This document shows, piece after piece, positions 32,908 through 41,521 of a stretch of 64,000 nucleotides of DNA. A program made the position numbers and the translations under genes. Below the pieces are notes generated by a model, which saw only the letters and a program-made list of their open reading frames with translations, ran no database searches and was not told the DNA's origin. Numbering within the stretch: position 1 is the stretch's first letter; each line of letters opens with the position of its first letter. The stretch comes from Pantoea phytobeneficialis (GTDB taxonomy: Bacteria > Pseudomonadota > Gammaproteobacteria > Enterobacterales > Enterobacteriaceae), in the NCBI RefSeq assembly GCF_009728735.1, contig NZ_CP024640.1:62001-126000 (forward strand), read 5' to 3'.

Positions 32908-34215
32908 ATGCGCAGATATCCACGAATTCGCTGGCTGATGATCGTGTTCTGCTTTTTCGCCATCGCTATCAATTACATCGATCGTATTAACCTGGCGATC
33001 GCTGCTCCGCATATCAAAGCCGACCTGGGCATCGACGACACCAGCATGGGGCTGATCCTCGGCGCTTTCTTCTGGACTTACGCCCTGATGCAGATCCCGG
33101 CCGGTCGCCTGATTGACCGCCTGGGGGCGCGTGCCGGACTGGCGCTGGCCGTGGGTTGGTGGTCGCTGTTTACCGTATTCACCGCGTTTGGCAAAGGCTT
33201 TGCCTCGATTTTTGCCGCTCGCCTGGCATTAGGCATCGGTGAAGCGGGGGGAAACCCGGGTTGTGTCAAAGTGGTGTACAGCTGGTTTGCCAAAAAGCAA
33301 CGCGCCACCGCCAGTGGCATCTTTGATGCTGGCCCGCGCGCCGGCAGCGCGATCGCGCTGCCACTGGTGGCGTGGTTAATCAGTACCTGGGACTGGGAAA
33401 CCTCTTTCGTGGTGACCGGGGCGTTAGGTTTGGTTTGGGTGGCTATCTGGTTGCTGTTTTATCGCGAGCCGGAAGAGATGAAAGGGCTGGATGAAACTGA
33501 ACGGCAGAATTTGCTGGAAGATCGCGCCGTGCCTGCGACGCAGAACAACGGCAAGATCGAGATGTGGTCGCTGTTCCGCCATCGCAATGTGTGGGGCATG
33601 ATGATTGGCTTCTTCTGCATGAACTTCGCCACCTATTTCTTTGTCACCTGGTTCCCGACCTATCTGACTATGGCGCATGGCTTCTCGCTGAAAGAGCTGG
33701 GTACCTTGGGGGCCATTCCGGCGCTGATGGGGATCCCCGGCAGCTTACTGGGCGGGGTGGTATCTGATGCGCTGTACCGTAAGGGGTTTAGTCTGACGGC
33801 GGCGCGCAAAACCTGCCTGATCACCGGGATGTTGCTTTCCAGTGTGATCGCATTCGCTGCATTTACCGACAGCATCACCGTGATCCTGACGCTGTTCTCC
33901 ATTACCTATGCGGGCCTGGCCTTTACCGCCGCCAACATCTGGACGTTGCCAGCAGACGTGGCACCCGCCAGCAACTATGTCGCTACCCTCGGCGGTATTC
34001 AGAACTTCGCCGGTAATCTCGCCGGGATTGTCACCGCCTCGTTTACCGGCGTGATGCTTACCCTGAGCCACGGCTCGTTTGTTGTGCCGTTACTGGTGGC
34101 CGGCGGTATCTGCGTACTGGGCGCGCTGACCTTTATGTTTGTGCTTGGCAAACTGGAACCCCTTCCCATCAACACCCAAAGTGAATCGCCTGTCGTTGCC
34201 ACGGCGAGCGAGTGA
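32908..34215 (+). CDS. MFS transporter, anion:cation symporter family (DgoT/ExuT/GudP-like)
   Basis: 435 residues, 12 membrane helices. ACS-family signatures are INYIDRINLAIAAPHIKADLGI in TM1, GAFFWTYALMQIPAGRLIDRLGAR for TM2/loop 2-3 and GIGEAGGNPGCVKVV in TM4. The family imports sugar acids such as galactonate, glucarate and hexuronates by proton symport. Here it shares an operon with the OtnC-type decarboxylase and has the same LacI boxes as the oxidase, so it is the likely tetronate importer. Confidence 0.9.
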   Translation: MRRYPRIRWLMIVFCFFAIAINYIDRINLAIAAPHIKADLGIDDTSMGLILGAFFWTYALMQIPAGRLIDRLGARAGLALAVGWWSLFTVFTAFGKGFASIFAARLALGIGEAGGNPGCVKVVYSWFAKKQRATASGIFDAGPRAGSAIALPLVAWLISTWDWETSFVVTGALGLVWVAIWLLFYREPEEMKGLDETERQNLLEDRAVPATQNNGKIEMWSLFRHRNVWGMMIGFFCMNFATYFFVTWFPTYLTMAHGFSLKELGTLGAIPALMGIPGSLLGGVVSDALYRKGFSLTAARKTCLITGMLLSSVIAFAAFTDSITVILTLFSITYAGLAFTAANIWTLPADVAPASNYVATLGGIQNFAGNLAGIVTASFTGVMLTLSHGSFVVPLLVAGGICVLGALTFMFVLGKLEPLPINTQSESPVVATASE

Positions 34216-34227
34216 GGAGAAAAAACT

Positions 34228-34866
34228 ATGCAAAATGAACAGTCGTTACGCGAAGAGATATGCCGGGTAGGGGAAGATCTGTTTACCCGCGGCTACACCA
34301 CCGGCACCGCAGGCAATATCAGCGCTCGCCTGGAAGATGGCTGGTTGATCACGCCGACGGATGCCTGTTTAGGCCATCTGGAGCCGGCGCGTATCGCCAA
34401 AGTTAACCGCGACGGCGAGTGGGTTTCCGGTGATAAGCCCTCGAAAACGTTGCTGCTGCATCGCCAGATTTATGACCGCAATCCCGATGCGCACGGCGTA
34501 GTACATACCCATTCAACCCATTTGGTGCAACTGACGCTGGCGGGGGTCTGGCAGCGCGACAGCATTCTGCCGCCGTTGACGCCGTACCAGGTGATGAAAG
34601 TTGGCCGTATCCCGCTGATCGACTATCGCCGTCCAGGCCACGCCGAGGTGGCTGAGCAGGTTGCCGGTTTGGCTAACGAGGTGCGCGGCGTGATGCTGGA
34701 ACGTCTGGGGCCGGTGATATGGGGCACATCGGTCTCAACGGCCAGCTTCGCATTGGAGGAGTTGGAGGAAACCGCGCGTTTATGGCTGAACTGCACAACG
34801 AAGCCAACGGCCTTACCGGAACAGGCGGTGCTGGAACTGTGCGAGCATTTCAACACCCGTTGGTAA
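34228..34866 (+). CDS. otnC: class II aldolase-family decarboxylase, OtnC-type
   Basis: 212 residues. FTRGYTTGTAGNISARL binds the phosphate; the metal site HTHSTH is in GVVHTHSTHLVQL. Family members are L-fuculose-phosphate aldolase, ribulose-phosphate 4-epimerase and OtnC, which decarboxylates 3-oxo-tetronate 4-phosphate to dihydroxyacetone phosphate. With OtnK encoded in the same cluster, OtnC is the best assignment. A GAGGAG ribosome binding site lies 12 bp after the transporter stop. It closes the transporter-decarboxylase pair. Confidence 0.88.
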   Translation: MQNEQSLREEICRVGEDLFTRGYTTGTAGNISARLEDGWLITPTDACLGHLEPARIAKVNRDGEWVSGDKPSKTLLLHRQIYDRNPDAHGVVHTHSTHLVQLTLAGVWQRDSILPPLTPYQVMKVGRIPLIDYRRPGHAEVAEQVAGLANEVRGVMLERLGPVIWGTSVSTASFALEELEETARLWLNCTTKPTALPEQAVLELCEHFNTRW

Positions 34867-34903
34867 CTCAATCTCTGAACCCTACAATAAGTGACGATAA
34901 AAA

Positions 34904-36052
34904 ATGAAAAAGAGAATCATGGCCGCAGGAATGATGTTATTTGCTTCCACTGTGATGGCACAGGAAAAGGCGTATGTGTATGTTTCGAATGGCGACAGCG
35001 GGACAGTGACCGCCTATACGCTGGATAAAGCACAGCGTCAACTTAAGCCGCTTGGGGAATATCCCACCGGTTTGAAAAGCATGCCAATGGCCGTTTCCAG
35101 CGATAAAAAAACGCTTTACGTGTCGGTACGCAGCCAGCCTTATCACGTCTCGGCCTGGCATATTCAGGCGGATGGCACCCTGAGTCACTTTGCGGATACA
35201 CCATTGCCGGAAGCGATGGCGTATCTGGCGCTGGATAAGAGCGGCCGTTTTCTGCTCTCCTCTTCCTATGGTGGTGATCTGTTCAGCGTCAATCGCATCG
35301 CCAGCGACGGCAAAGTGGAAAGCGCACCGGTACAGGTGGTGCATACCGGTAAGCGTGCGCATTCGATTCAAACCGATCCCAGCAACCAGTTCCTGTTTGT
35401 TCCGTTACTCGGTGCTGATCAATTGTTGCAATACCGCTTCGACAGCCACAGCGGCAAGGTGACGCCCAATACCCCGTCGTTTGTGAATATTCAGCGTGAA
35501 GCGGCTACCGGTCCTCGCCATTTTGTCTTCGCGCCGCAACGCGATGAGCAGGGCGCGCAAAACATGTATTTGCTGACTGAGATGGCCGGCAATATCTCGC
35601 GTCTGACGCTAAATCAGGACGGTACCATGACCGAACATGAAGCGACGCCATCACTCGATCCGGCCATTGCCCGCAATATGCAACGTGGTGAGGCGCGTCC
35701 ACTGACCGGTGATGATGATTTACCGAAGTCAGCCAAGCCGCGTTTGTGGCAGGCGGACATTCATATCACCCCGAACGGTCGTTTTCTCTATTCCACCGAA
35801 CGCACCAGCAGCAATATCACGGCTTTTCGTGTTTCTCCGGTTGATGGGCGACTGACGTTAATTAACAGCACCAAAACCGAAACCCAACCACGCGGTTTTG
35901 CTATTGATAATTCGGGTCGTTATTTGATCGAGTCAGGGCAAAAATCAACCCAGGTGGCGTTGTATTCAATTGACCAAAATACCGGCAAGCTTTCATTAAT
36001 TGAACGCGTGCCAACCGGGAAAGGTGCAAATTGGGTCACCATTGTTGAGTAA
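34904..36052 (+). CDS. periplasmic lactonase-family seven-bladed beta-propeller
   Basis: 382 residues. The signal peptide is MKKRIMAAGMMLFASTVMAQ. The mature part shows repeated blade strands such as AYVYVSNGDSGTVTAYTLD, GRFLLSSSYGGDLFSVNRI, GRFLYSTERTSSNITAFRV and GRYLIESGQKSTQVALYSI, as in 6-phosphogluconolactonase YbhE and muconate cycloisomerase-type propellers. A secreted version may hydrolyse sugar lactones formed by periplasmic dehydrogenases such as the complex encoded 1-4 kb downstream. It lies 37 bp after otnC, so readthrough from the tetronate operon is possible. Confidence 0.85.
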   Translation: MKKRIMAAGMMLFASTVMAQEKAYVYVSNGDSGTVTAYTLDKAQRQLKPLGEYPTGLKSMPMAVSSDKKTLYVSVRSQPYHVSAWHIQADGTLSHFADTPLPEAMAYLALDKSGRFLLSSSYGGDLFSVNRIASDGKVESAPVQVVHTGKRAHSIQTDPSNQFLFVPLLGADQLLQYRFDSHSGKVTPNTPSFVNIQREAATGPRHFVFAPQRDEQGAQNMYLLTEMAGNISRLTLNQDGTMTEHEATPSLDPAIARNMQRGEARPLTGDDDLPKSAKPRLWQADIHITPNGRFLYSTERTSSNITAFRVSPVDGRLTLINSTKTETQPRGFAIDNSGRYLIESGQKSTQVALYSIDQNTGKLSLIERVPTGKGANWVTIVE

Positions 36053-36133
36053 ATATCAATCACCATCATCATGTTACATTATTCATTCAGCCTGAATTTG
36101 AATGATATTTATGCGTTAAATAAAGGAGTTGTC

Positions 36134-36841
36134 ATGCCTAAAATTCGTCATGCGTTGCTGAACGCCTTATTATCCTCTGCGATTGTGGCTGGTAGTGTGC
36201 AAGCCAGTGCGGCGGAAAAAGTGGTGGCAACGGATCTGGAACCGCTGCATCACGTTATTCTGGAAAATAAGTATGTCACAGTGATGCGGGTGCTAATCCA
36301 GCCCGGACATTCCACGCTGTATCACGAACAACATCTGGATTACGTTAATACTCATATTGAAGGCAGCCCGGTGAAAATCGAATATCCGGACAAACCAGCC
36401 AACAACACCGAAATGAAAACCGGCAATGTGAAGTTCGGGGAACATCAGGGGAAATCTGATACCGATAAAGTCACCAACACCGGCAATAACGTTAATCATC
36501 AGGTGGCGTTTGAAATCAATATTCCGGGACCGCAACATTTTGGCGGCGCCACCCGCCCGTCAAACGAGGCCTTCCAGCAGGTGCTGGATAAGAAAACCGT
36601 AAAAGGCTGGAAAGTGACCCTTAAACCGGGTGAAAGCACCGGCGAATATACCCAGCATGGGCCGGGAGTGCGGGTGTTCTTCACAGAAGGGCGGGTGTTG
36701 TTAGCCGACCCTACCCATGTAAACCGGGTAAAAGAAGTGTGGGTTCATCCCGGCGATGCGTTTTTGACCGAACCTGGCAAAGTTGATATCACGGCGGCCA
36801 GTGGTGAAAATATTGTTTTCAATGATTACGAACTGTTATAG
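36134..36841 (+). CDS. secreted cupin-like protein of unknown function
   Basis: 235 residues from the ATG at 36134 (AAAGGAG 5 nt before). The signal peptide ends near VQASAAE. The mature protein repeats a cupin-like pattern: HHVILENKYVTVMRVLIQPG, STLYHEQHLDYV with clustered His, then a second half GWKVTLKPGESTGEYTQHGPGVRVF and VWVHPGDAFLTEPG. Two His-bearing halves suggest a bicupin-type metal site. It lies between the lactonase and the cytochrome/flavoprotein operon and is followed by a terminator. A role in periplasmic sugar-acid metabolism is inference only. Confidence 0.75.
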   Translation: MPKIRHALLNALLSSAIVAGSVQASAAEKVVATDLEPLHHVILENKYVTVMRVLIQPGHSTLYHEQHLDYVNTHIEGSPVKIEYPDKPANNTEMKTGNVKFGEHQGKSDTDKVTNTGNNVNHQVAFEINIPGPQHFGGATRPSNEAFQQVLDKKTVKGWKVTLKPGESTGEYTQHGPGVRVFFTEGRVLLADPTHVNRVKEVWVHPGDAFLTEPGKVDITAASGENIVFNDYELL

Positions 36842-36882
36842 CACCGTTTGTATTTTGTATAGATTTACAATCTGTTAACCTT

Positions 36883-36920
36883 GCGCATCTGTGGCATTGC
36901 TACAGATGTGCATTTCTTAT
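36883..36920 (+). terminator. terminator between the cupin-like and cytochrome genes
   Basis: GCGCATCTGT (36883-36892) / ACAGATGTGC (36902-36911) with one G-U pair, followed by ATTTCTTATTTT. It separates the lactonase/cupin genes from the dehydrogenase operon, whose promoter is then either within or before this hairpin. Confidence 0.55.
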
Positions 36921-36959
36921 TTTAATAACACTAATAATTATTTACCGGAAGCAATTACC

Positions 36960-38369
36960 ATGAAGGCAAGAAAGGTGAGACAGAGTTGTCTGCCTTTCGC
37001 GTTGAGCATTCTGATGTCTGCGACATTTTCAGCCCATGCTGAAAATGCGACAGACTCTGCATCGCTTATTGCGAAAGGCAAGTATCTGGCTATTGCAGCA
37101 GACTGTGGGGCCTGCCATACCGCACCTGATCACGGTGCAGCAATGTCGGGGGGGTATATTATCTCTTCGCCACTCGGAAATATCGTTTCCAGCAATATCA
37201 CCCCATCGAAAACAGCGGGAATTGGCGATTATACCGAACAGGATTTTGCCAGAGCCGTCAGAGAGGGGATTAATAAACAGGGGCAGCATCTTTATCCGGC
37301 GATGCCCTACACCTCGTATGCGAAAATTACCGATAGCGATATTCACGCCTTGTACGCGTATTTTATGCACGGCGTGAAAGCTGACGATAATGTACCGGCA
37401 CCAACAAATTTGCCATTCCCGTTTAATATCCGTTCAAGTATGTTCTTCTGGAATATGTTATTCGAGGATGCCAAACCTTTTACGCCTGCTGCCGATAAAT
37501 CCGCTGAAATTAATCGCGGTGATTACCTGGTGAATGCGCTGGCGCACTGCGATACCTGCCATACGCCACGTAATGCGTTGATGGGACAAAATAACGATCA
37601 GGCCTTAAGTGGCGGCAGTCTCGGTAGCTGGTATGCGCCGAATATCACGCCGGATAAACAAGCCGGTATTGGTAACTGGAGCGATGCAGAGATCGCGCAG
37701 TACCTGAAAACCGGTCATGTGGCGGGCAAAGCTCAGGCCGCAGGCCCGATGGCCGAAGCGGTTGAACACAGCCTGCAATATCTGTCTGATGAGGATATCC
37801 AGGCGATGGTGGCTTATCTGCGTCAGGTTCCGGCGGTGAGTCAGCCGGTCAGTCAGGCGCGCGATAATATCGGCCAACCGGCAACCAGTGAAGCACTGCA
37901 ACGCGCCGTGAAAGATCCGGATGCGGGCTGGAAAGTCTACAGCAGCACCTGCGCCAATTGCCATCAGGCGGATGGTTCCGGCAACACTATCTATCCCTCG
38001 CTGTTCCATAACACCACCACCGGTGCCGCTCAGGCTGACAATTTAATCGCCACTATCGTTTATGGGGTTCATCGTCAGGTCGACGGCAAAGATATTGATA
38101 TGCCAGGTTTCGGCCCGGATGCGCTGTTTACCGATCGTCTGACCGATCAGCAAATCGCGGATGTCAGCAACTACGTGTTGAAAAACTTTGGCAACGCCGA
38201 GCTGAACGTGACGGCCGATCAGGTGAAAACCGTGCGTGAAGGTGGTGAACGACCATTGATTGCGCGTCTGGCCCAGCCCGCAGTCTGGGGCGGTGCAGTC
38301 ATCGTGGTGATTCTTCTGCTGGTGCTGTTAGTTTCACTTTCGCGCAGGGGGAAAAAACATGGCGCATAA
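36960..38369 (+). CDS. triheme cytochrome c subunit of a gluconate-dehydrogenase-type complex
   Basis: 469 residues from the ATG at 36960. The signal peptide ends near FSAHAEN; three heme sites are CGACH, CDTCH and CANCH, one per cytochrome domain. A C-terminal anchor helix (VIVVILLLVLLVSLSRR) fixes it to the inner membrane facing the periplasm. The architecture matches the cytochrome subunit of membrane-bound gluconate 2-dehydrogenase, 2-ketogluconate dehydrogenase and alcohol/sorbitol dehydrogenases. It would pass electrons from the flavoprotein to ubiquinone. It overlaps the next gene by 11 bp. Having the cytochrome gene first differs from the usual gamma-flavoprotein-cytochrome order. Confidence 0.92.
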   Translation: MKARKVRQSCLPFALSILMSATFSAHAENATDSASLIAKGKYLAIAADCGACHTAPDHGAAMSGGYIISSPLGNIVSSNITPSKTAGIGDYTEQDFARAVREGINKQGQHLYPAMPYTSYAKITDSDIHALYAYFMHGVKADDNVPAPTNLPFPFNIRSSMFFWNMLFEDAKPFTPAADKSAEINRGDYLVNALAHCDTCHTPRNALMGQNNDQALSGGSLGSWYAPNITPDKQAGIGNWSDAEIAQYLKTGHVAGKAQAAGPMAEAVEHSLQYLSDEDIQAMVAYLRQVPAVSQPVSQARDNIGQPATSEALQRAVKDPDAGWKVYSSTCANCHQADGSGNTIYPSLFHNTTTGAAQADNLIATIVYGVHRQVDGKDIDMPGFGPDALFTDRLTDQQIADVSNYVLKNFGNAELNVTADQVKTVREGGERPLIARLAQPAVWGGAVIVVILLLVLLVSLSRRGKKHGA

Positions 38370-38889
38370 CAACTCTACCGCCATCTCCCGTCGCCGACTG
38401 CTGCAAGGGATGGGCATCCTGTCTCTCGGCGCGATGTGCAATTCACTGTTTCCGGCGCGAGCGCTGGCGGCAGATCAGTTGGCTGATTCGGGGTTTCTTC
38501 AGGTGTCGCAATTTCTCGTCAGCCGTCCGTGCGGTCCGTTGCTGGGGCAACGCTATTACGACGCACTGACGCGTCATGATGCGCAGTTCAGTCAGAAGCT
38601 CAGTAGCCTGAAGACATTGTTGCAACAGCGTAATTTTTCTCATGTTGATGAATTCCTGGCGGCCTTCACCGCGGACAACAGCGACTGGCAAACCGCCAAA
38701 ACCCTCATTTCTGCCTGGTACACCGGCGTAGTGGGTAGCGGCAGCGATCTGGAGTTGATCGCCTATGCCGATGCCATGATGTACCTGCCCACCAAAGATA
38801 TCCTCGTGGTGCCGACCTACGGCGGCGGGCCGTTCTATTGGGCAGTGACACAAAAAGGTCAGGTGGCAACAACAGGAGAACACGCATGA
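38359..38889 (+). CDS. gluconate 2-dehydrogenase subunit 3-like protein (TAT-exported small subunit)
   Basis: 176 residues with a twin-arginine leader: SRRRLLQGMGILSLGAM, cleavage near ARALAAD. The mature part, including FLQVSQFLVSRPCGPLLGQRYYDAL and YADAMMYLPTKDILVVPTYGGGPFYW, fits the subunit III family. This subunit carries the cofactor-loaded flavoprotein through the TAT system, since the flavoprotein gene has no leader of its own. It overlaps both neighbours (11 bp and ATGA). Confidence 0.9.
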   Translation: MAHNNSTAISRRRLLQGMGILSLGAMCNSLFPARALAADQLADSGFLQVSQFLVSRPCGPLLGQRYYDALTRHDAQFSQKLSSLKTLLQQRNFSHVDEFLAAFTADNSDWQTAKTLISAWYTGVVGSGSDLELIAYADAMMYLPTKDILVVPTYGGGPFYWAVTQKGQVATTGEHA

Positions 38890-40529
38890 GTGCACAAAAA
38901 GTCGATGCTGATGTGATCATCATCGGGTCAGGAGTGATGGGTGGCCTGATCGCGACCCAAATGGCGAAGGCCGGTAAATCGGTGATCATCCTTGAGGCAG
39001 GACCGCGGGTGTCACGTCAGGAGATCGTCGAGCGCTTCCGTAACTCACCGTTCAAAATGTCACTGACTAACATTAAATTACAGGGCGTGGGTTCACCCTA
39101 TCCGAACCCGCCGCATATCCCCTCGACCTACGGTGATTATTTGCAACAGGTGGGGCCGGTGAAGTATCCGACGAAATACCTGCGCGTGGTCGGCGGCACT
39201 ACCTGGCACTTCGGTTCTGCGCTTTGGCGCATGATCCCGAATGATTTCAAGCTCAACAGCCTGTATGGCCGGGGCCGTGACTGGCCGTTTGGTTACGATG
39301 AGCTGGAGCCGTGGTATGGCAAAGCGGAGCATGAGCTGGGCGTTTCCGGCGTGGATGGTCAGGATGAGAGTGGACAGGGCGGAAAAGCCTGGCCGCCACG
39401 CTCCACCCCGTTCCCAATGCCAGGTCTGCCGACCAGTTACCTGTTTGACCGCCTCAGCGACCTGCTCGGTAAAGGGGGCTACAACCCGGTGCTGGAGCCG
39501 AACGGTCGTGCGACCAAACCGTGGGGCAAACGCCCGATGTGCGCCGGTAACAACAACTGCAATCCGGTGTGCCCGATTGCTGCCAAGTACGATGGCTCGA
39601 TGCATATCGATGAAGCCGAGCGTCTCGGCGCAAAGCTGCTGGATAACGCGGTGGTGTACCGCATTGAAGCGGCGGATGACGGTAAGATCACCGGCGTCTG
39701 GTATAAGAAGCCGGATGGCTCCGAACATCATCTGACGGCGAACTACTTTGTGTTGGCGGCTTACGGTATTGAATCGCCAAAACTGCTGTTGATGTCGACG
39801 TCAGAGAAGTACCCCAACGGCATTGCTAACTCTTCTGACCAGGTCGGGCGCAATTTGATGGGACACACCGGCATCAGCATGAATGTGATGATGTCGGAAG
39901 ATGTGTGGCCGGGTCAGGGCCCAACCGAACTGCTGGTCTATCTGAACAATCGTGATGGCGCGTTCCGCAAGGATTTCCCCAGCTACAAGATCAAGGTGCG
40001 TAATACGGTGCCGACCGCCGATTATGCCGCGTCGCTGATCGCAAAAGGGGTGTTGGGTTCAAAACTTGACGCGGAGATTCGACGTCAGTCGGCACGTTCA
40101 CTTAACTTCGCCATCGATTTTGAGACCCTGCCGCTGCCGGAAAACCGCGTGACGCCGAGCAAAACCAAAAAGGATGCGATTGGGATTCCGCTGCCGGAAA
40201 TTTATTACAGCGTGACCGATTATTGGCATGCCGGTAAGGATGAGGGTATTAAGGATTTCCACAAGTTTGCCGAGCTGCTCAACGCGGAAATTTTGTCGAT
40301 TGATACCAAGTATCAGGACAGGCAGCACATCATGGGCACCACCATTATGGGCGATGATCCGAAGAATTCGGTGGTGGACAGCAACTGCCGTACCCACGAT
40401 CACCCCAATATGTGGATTGCGGGCACCAGCGTGATGCCTTCGGCATCCTGCATGAACCCGACACTGACTGGCGCAGCGCTGAGCTTACGCCTGGCGGACC
40501 ATATGCTGAAGTCGATGCAGGTGAGTTGA
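38886..40529 (+). CDS. GMC-family flavoprotein dehydrogenase subunit
   Basis: 547 residues from the ATG at 38886, overlapping the previous stop. FAD site IIIGSGVMGGLIATQMAKAG followed by VIILEAGPR; the cofactor loop is VVGGTTWHFGSALWRM; the C-terminal GMC active-site region is MWIAGTSVMPSASCMNPTLT. A Cys-rich patch MCAGNNNCNPVCPIAAKYDG matches the iron-sulfur cluster binding segment known in this subgroup. There is no signal peptide, so export relies on the TAT subunit before it. Family members oxidise gluconate, 2-ketogluconate, fructose or sorbitol in the periplasm. The substrate here is not fixed by sequence. Confidence 0.92.
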   Translation: MSAQKVDADVIIIGSGVMGGLIATQMAKAGKSVIILEAGPRVSRQEIVERFRNSPFKMSLTNIKLQGVGSPYPNPPHIPSTYGDYLQQVGPVKYPTKYLRVVGGTTWHFGSALWRMIPNDFKLNSLYGRGRDWPFGYDELEPWYGKAEHELGVSGVDGQDESGQGGKAWPPRSTPFPMPGLPTSYLFDRLSDLLGKGGYNPVLEPNGRATKPWGKRPMCAGNNNCNPVCPIAAKYDGSMHIDEAERLGAKLLDNAVVYRIEAADDGKITGVWYKKPDGSEHHLTANYFVLAAYGIESPKLLLMSTSEKYPNGIANSSDQVGRNLMGHTGISMNVMMSEDVWPGQGPTELLVYLNNRDGAFRKDFPSYKIKVRNTVPTADYAASLIAKGVLGSKLDAEIRRQSARSLNFAIDFETLPLPENRVTPSKTKKDAIGIPLPEIYYSVTDYWHAGKDEGIKDFHKFAELLNAEILSIDTKYQDRQHIMGTTIMGDDPKNSVVDSNCRTHDHPNMWIAGTSVMPSASCMNPTLTGAALSLRLADHMLKSMQVS

Positions 40530-40543
40530 TATAGCTTAAGACT

Positions 40544-40570
40544 GAGCACCTGCCTGGCCAGGAGGTGCTC
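40544..40570. terminator. terminator after the dehydrogenase operon
   Basis: GAGCACCT / AGGTGCTC stem (8 bp) around GCCTGGCCAGG, which itself can fold; 15 bp after the flavoprotein stop and between convergent operons. Confidence 0.7.
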
Positions 40571-40675
40571 AACAATTCTTAACGAATTTATGGGTTTTAT
40601 ATAAGCCATTAAATCGGTTAATGAATCATAGGGGAATCAAAATACTTTTCTGTGTAATGCTCCAACCTTCCTCAA

Positions 40676-41518
40676 TTAATCCGCCGGTGCCTCTGCAATC
40701 CTCACCAGATGGACGATCAGCCACAGCAGCTCATCATCGGTCATCTCAACCTCCAGCATTTTCTTCACATAATCATTAATCACCAGCGCACAGCGGTGCA
40801 TACGCGGGTGCTGGCGGATGATTTGTGGCAGCAATGCATTGCCCTGGCTGTGGTTGAGCTGCCCGGCGAACATCCGCTGGATAAAGAACTGCATATGGAT
40901 CAAAAAGCGTGAGTAATTCAGCGAAGAGGTGTCGATAGTGATCCAGGCGTGGTACTGAATGATATTGAAGATATCTTTCAGCATGCGCATCGCCAGCAAT
41001 GTCTGGCTGGTGTCGCTGTGCTCCGACTGACCATTTACCAGATGAAAAGCGATGTTGCCCGCCTCTTCGGGGGGCAATTCAAGCTGGAACTGACTGTTGA
41101 GTCGCGCGACCACCTGCTGTGCGAGGTTAAATTCGGCTGGCCAGAAACGTTGTACCTCAAACAATACGCGGTTTTGCAGCATGATCCCTTTGCGGCTGCG
41201 CTCCACTGCGAACATCAGGTGGTCGGTCAGGGTAAAAAAGATTTGCGGACGCAGCGGATGGCTCAGTTCCTGCTGCGCCATCTGCATCACCAGCGCGGTC
41301 ATCTGGAAAATCTCTTCCGGCATGGCGGCGAAGGCGTTCAGATACTCCGCGCCGGGCAGATTTTCCTGCACCATAAACAACTTTTCGACCTTCTCGCGCG
41401 GGATCAGGTCACCAACATGGCTGTTAAAACCAATGCCTTTACCCATCACGATGGCTTCTTTACCTTCGCCATCCTCGATCAGCACCAGGCTGTTGTTCAG
41501 GACTTTAATGACCTTCAT
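40676..41518 (-). CDS. BglG/LicT-family transcriptional antiterminator
   Basis: 280 residues. The N-terminal RNA-binding CAT domain (about 1-55) is MKVIKVLNNSLVLIEDGEGKEAIVMGKGIGF, as in LicT. PRD1 follows with conserved His in LSHPLRP and TDHLMFA, and PRD2 with HPRMHRCA and WLIVHLVRIA; these His residues are phosphorylated by HPr or the PTS permease. It binds the RAT in the leader of its own operon (44895-44923) when beta-glucosides are present. Its position last in the operon, after the permease and glycosidase, differs from the E. coli bgl order, where bglG is first. Confidence 0.92.
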   Translation of the reverse strand: MKVIKVLNNSLVLIEDGEGKEAIVMGKGIGFNSHVGDLIPREKVEKLFMVQENLPGAEYLNAFAAMPEEIFQMTALVMQMAQQELSHPLRPQIFFTLTDHLMFAVERSRKGIMLQNRVLFEVQRFWPAEFNLAQQVVARLNSQFQLELPPEEAGNIAFHLVNGQSEHSDTSQTLLAMRMLKDIFNIIQYHAWITIDTSSLNYSRFLIHMQFFIQRMFAGQLNHSQGNALLPQIIRQHPRMHRCALVINDYVKKMLEVEMTDDELLWLIVHLVRIAEAPAD

Positions 41519-41521
41519 CTG

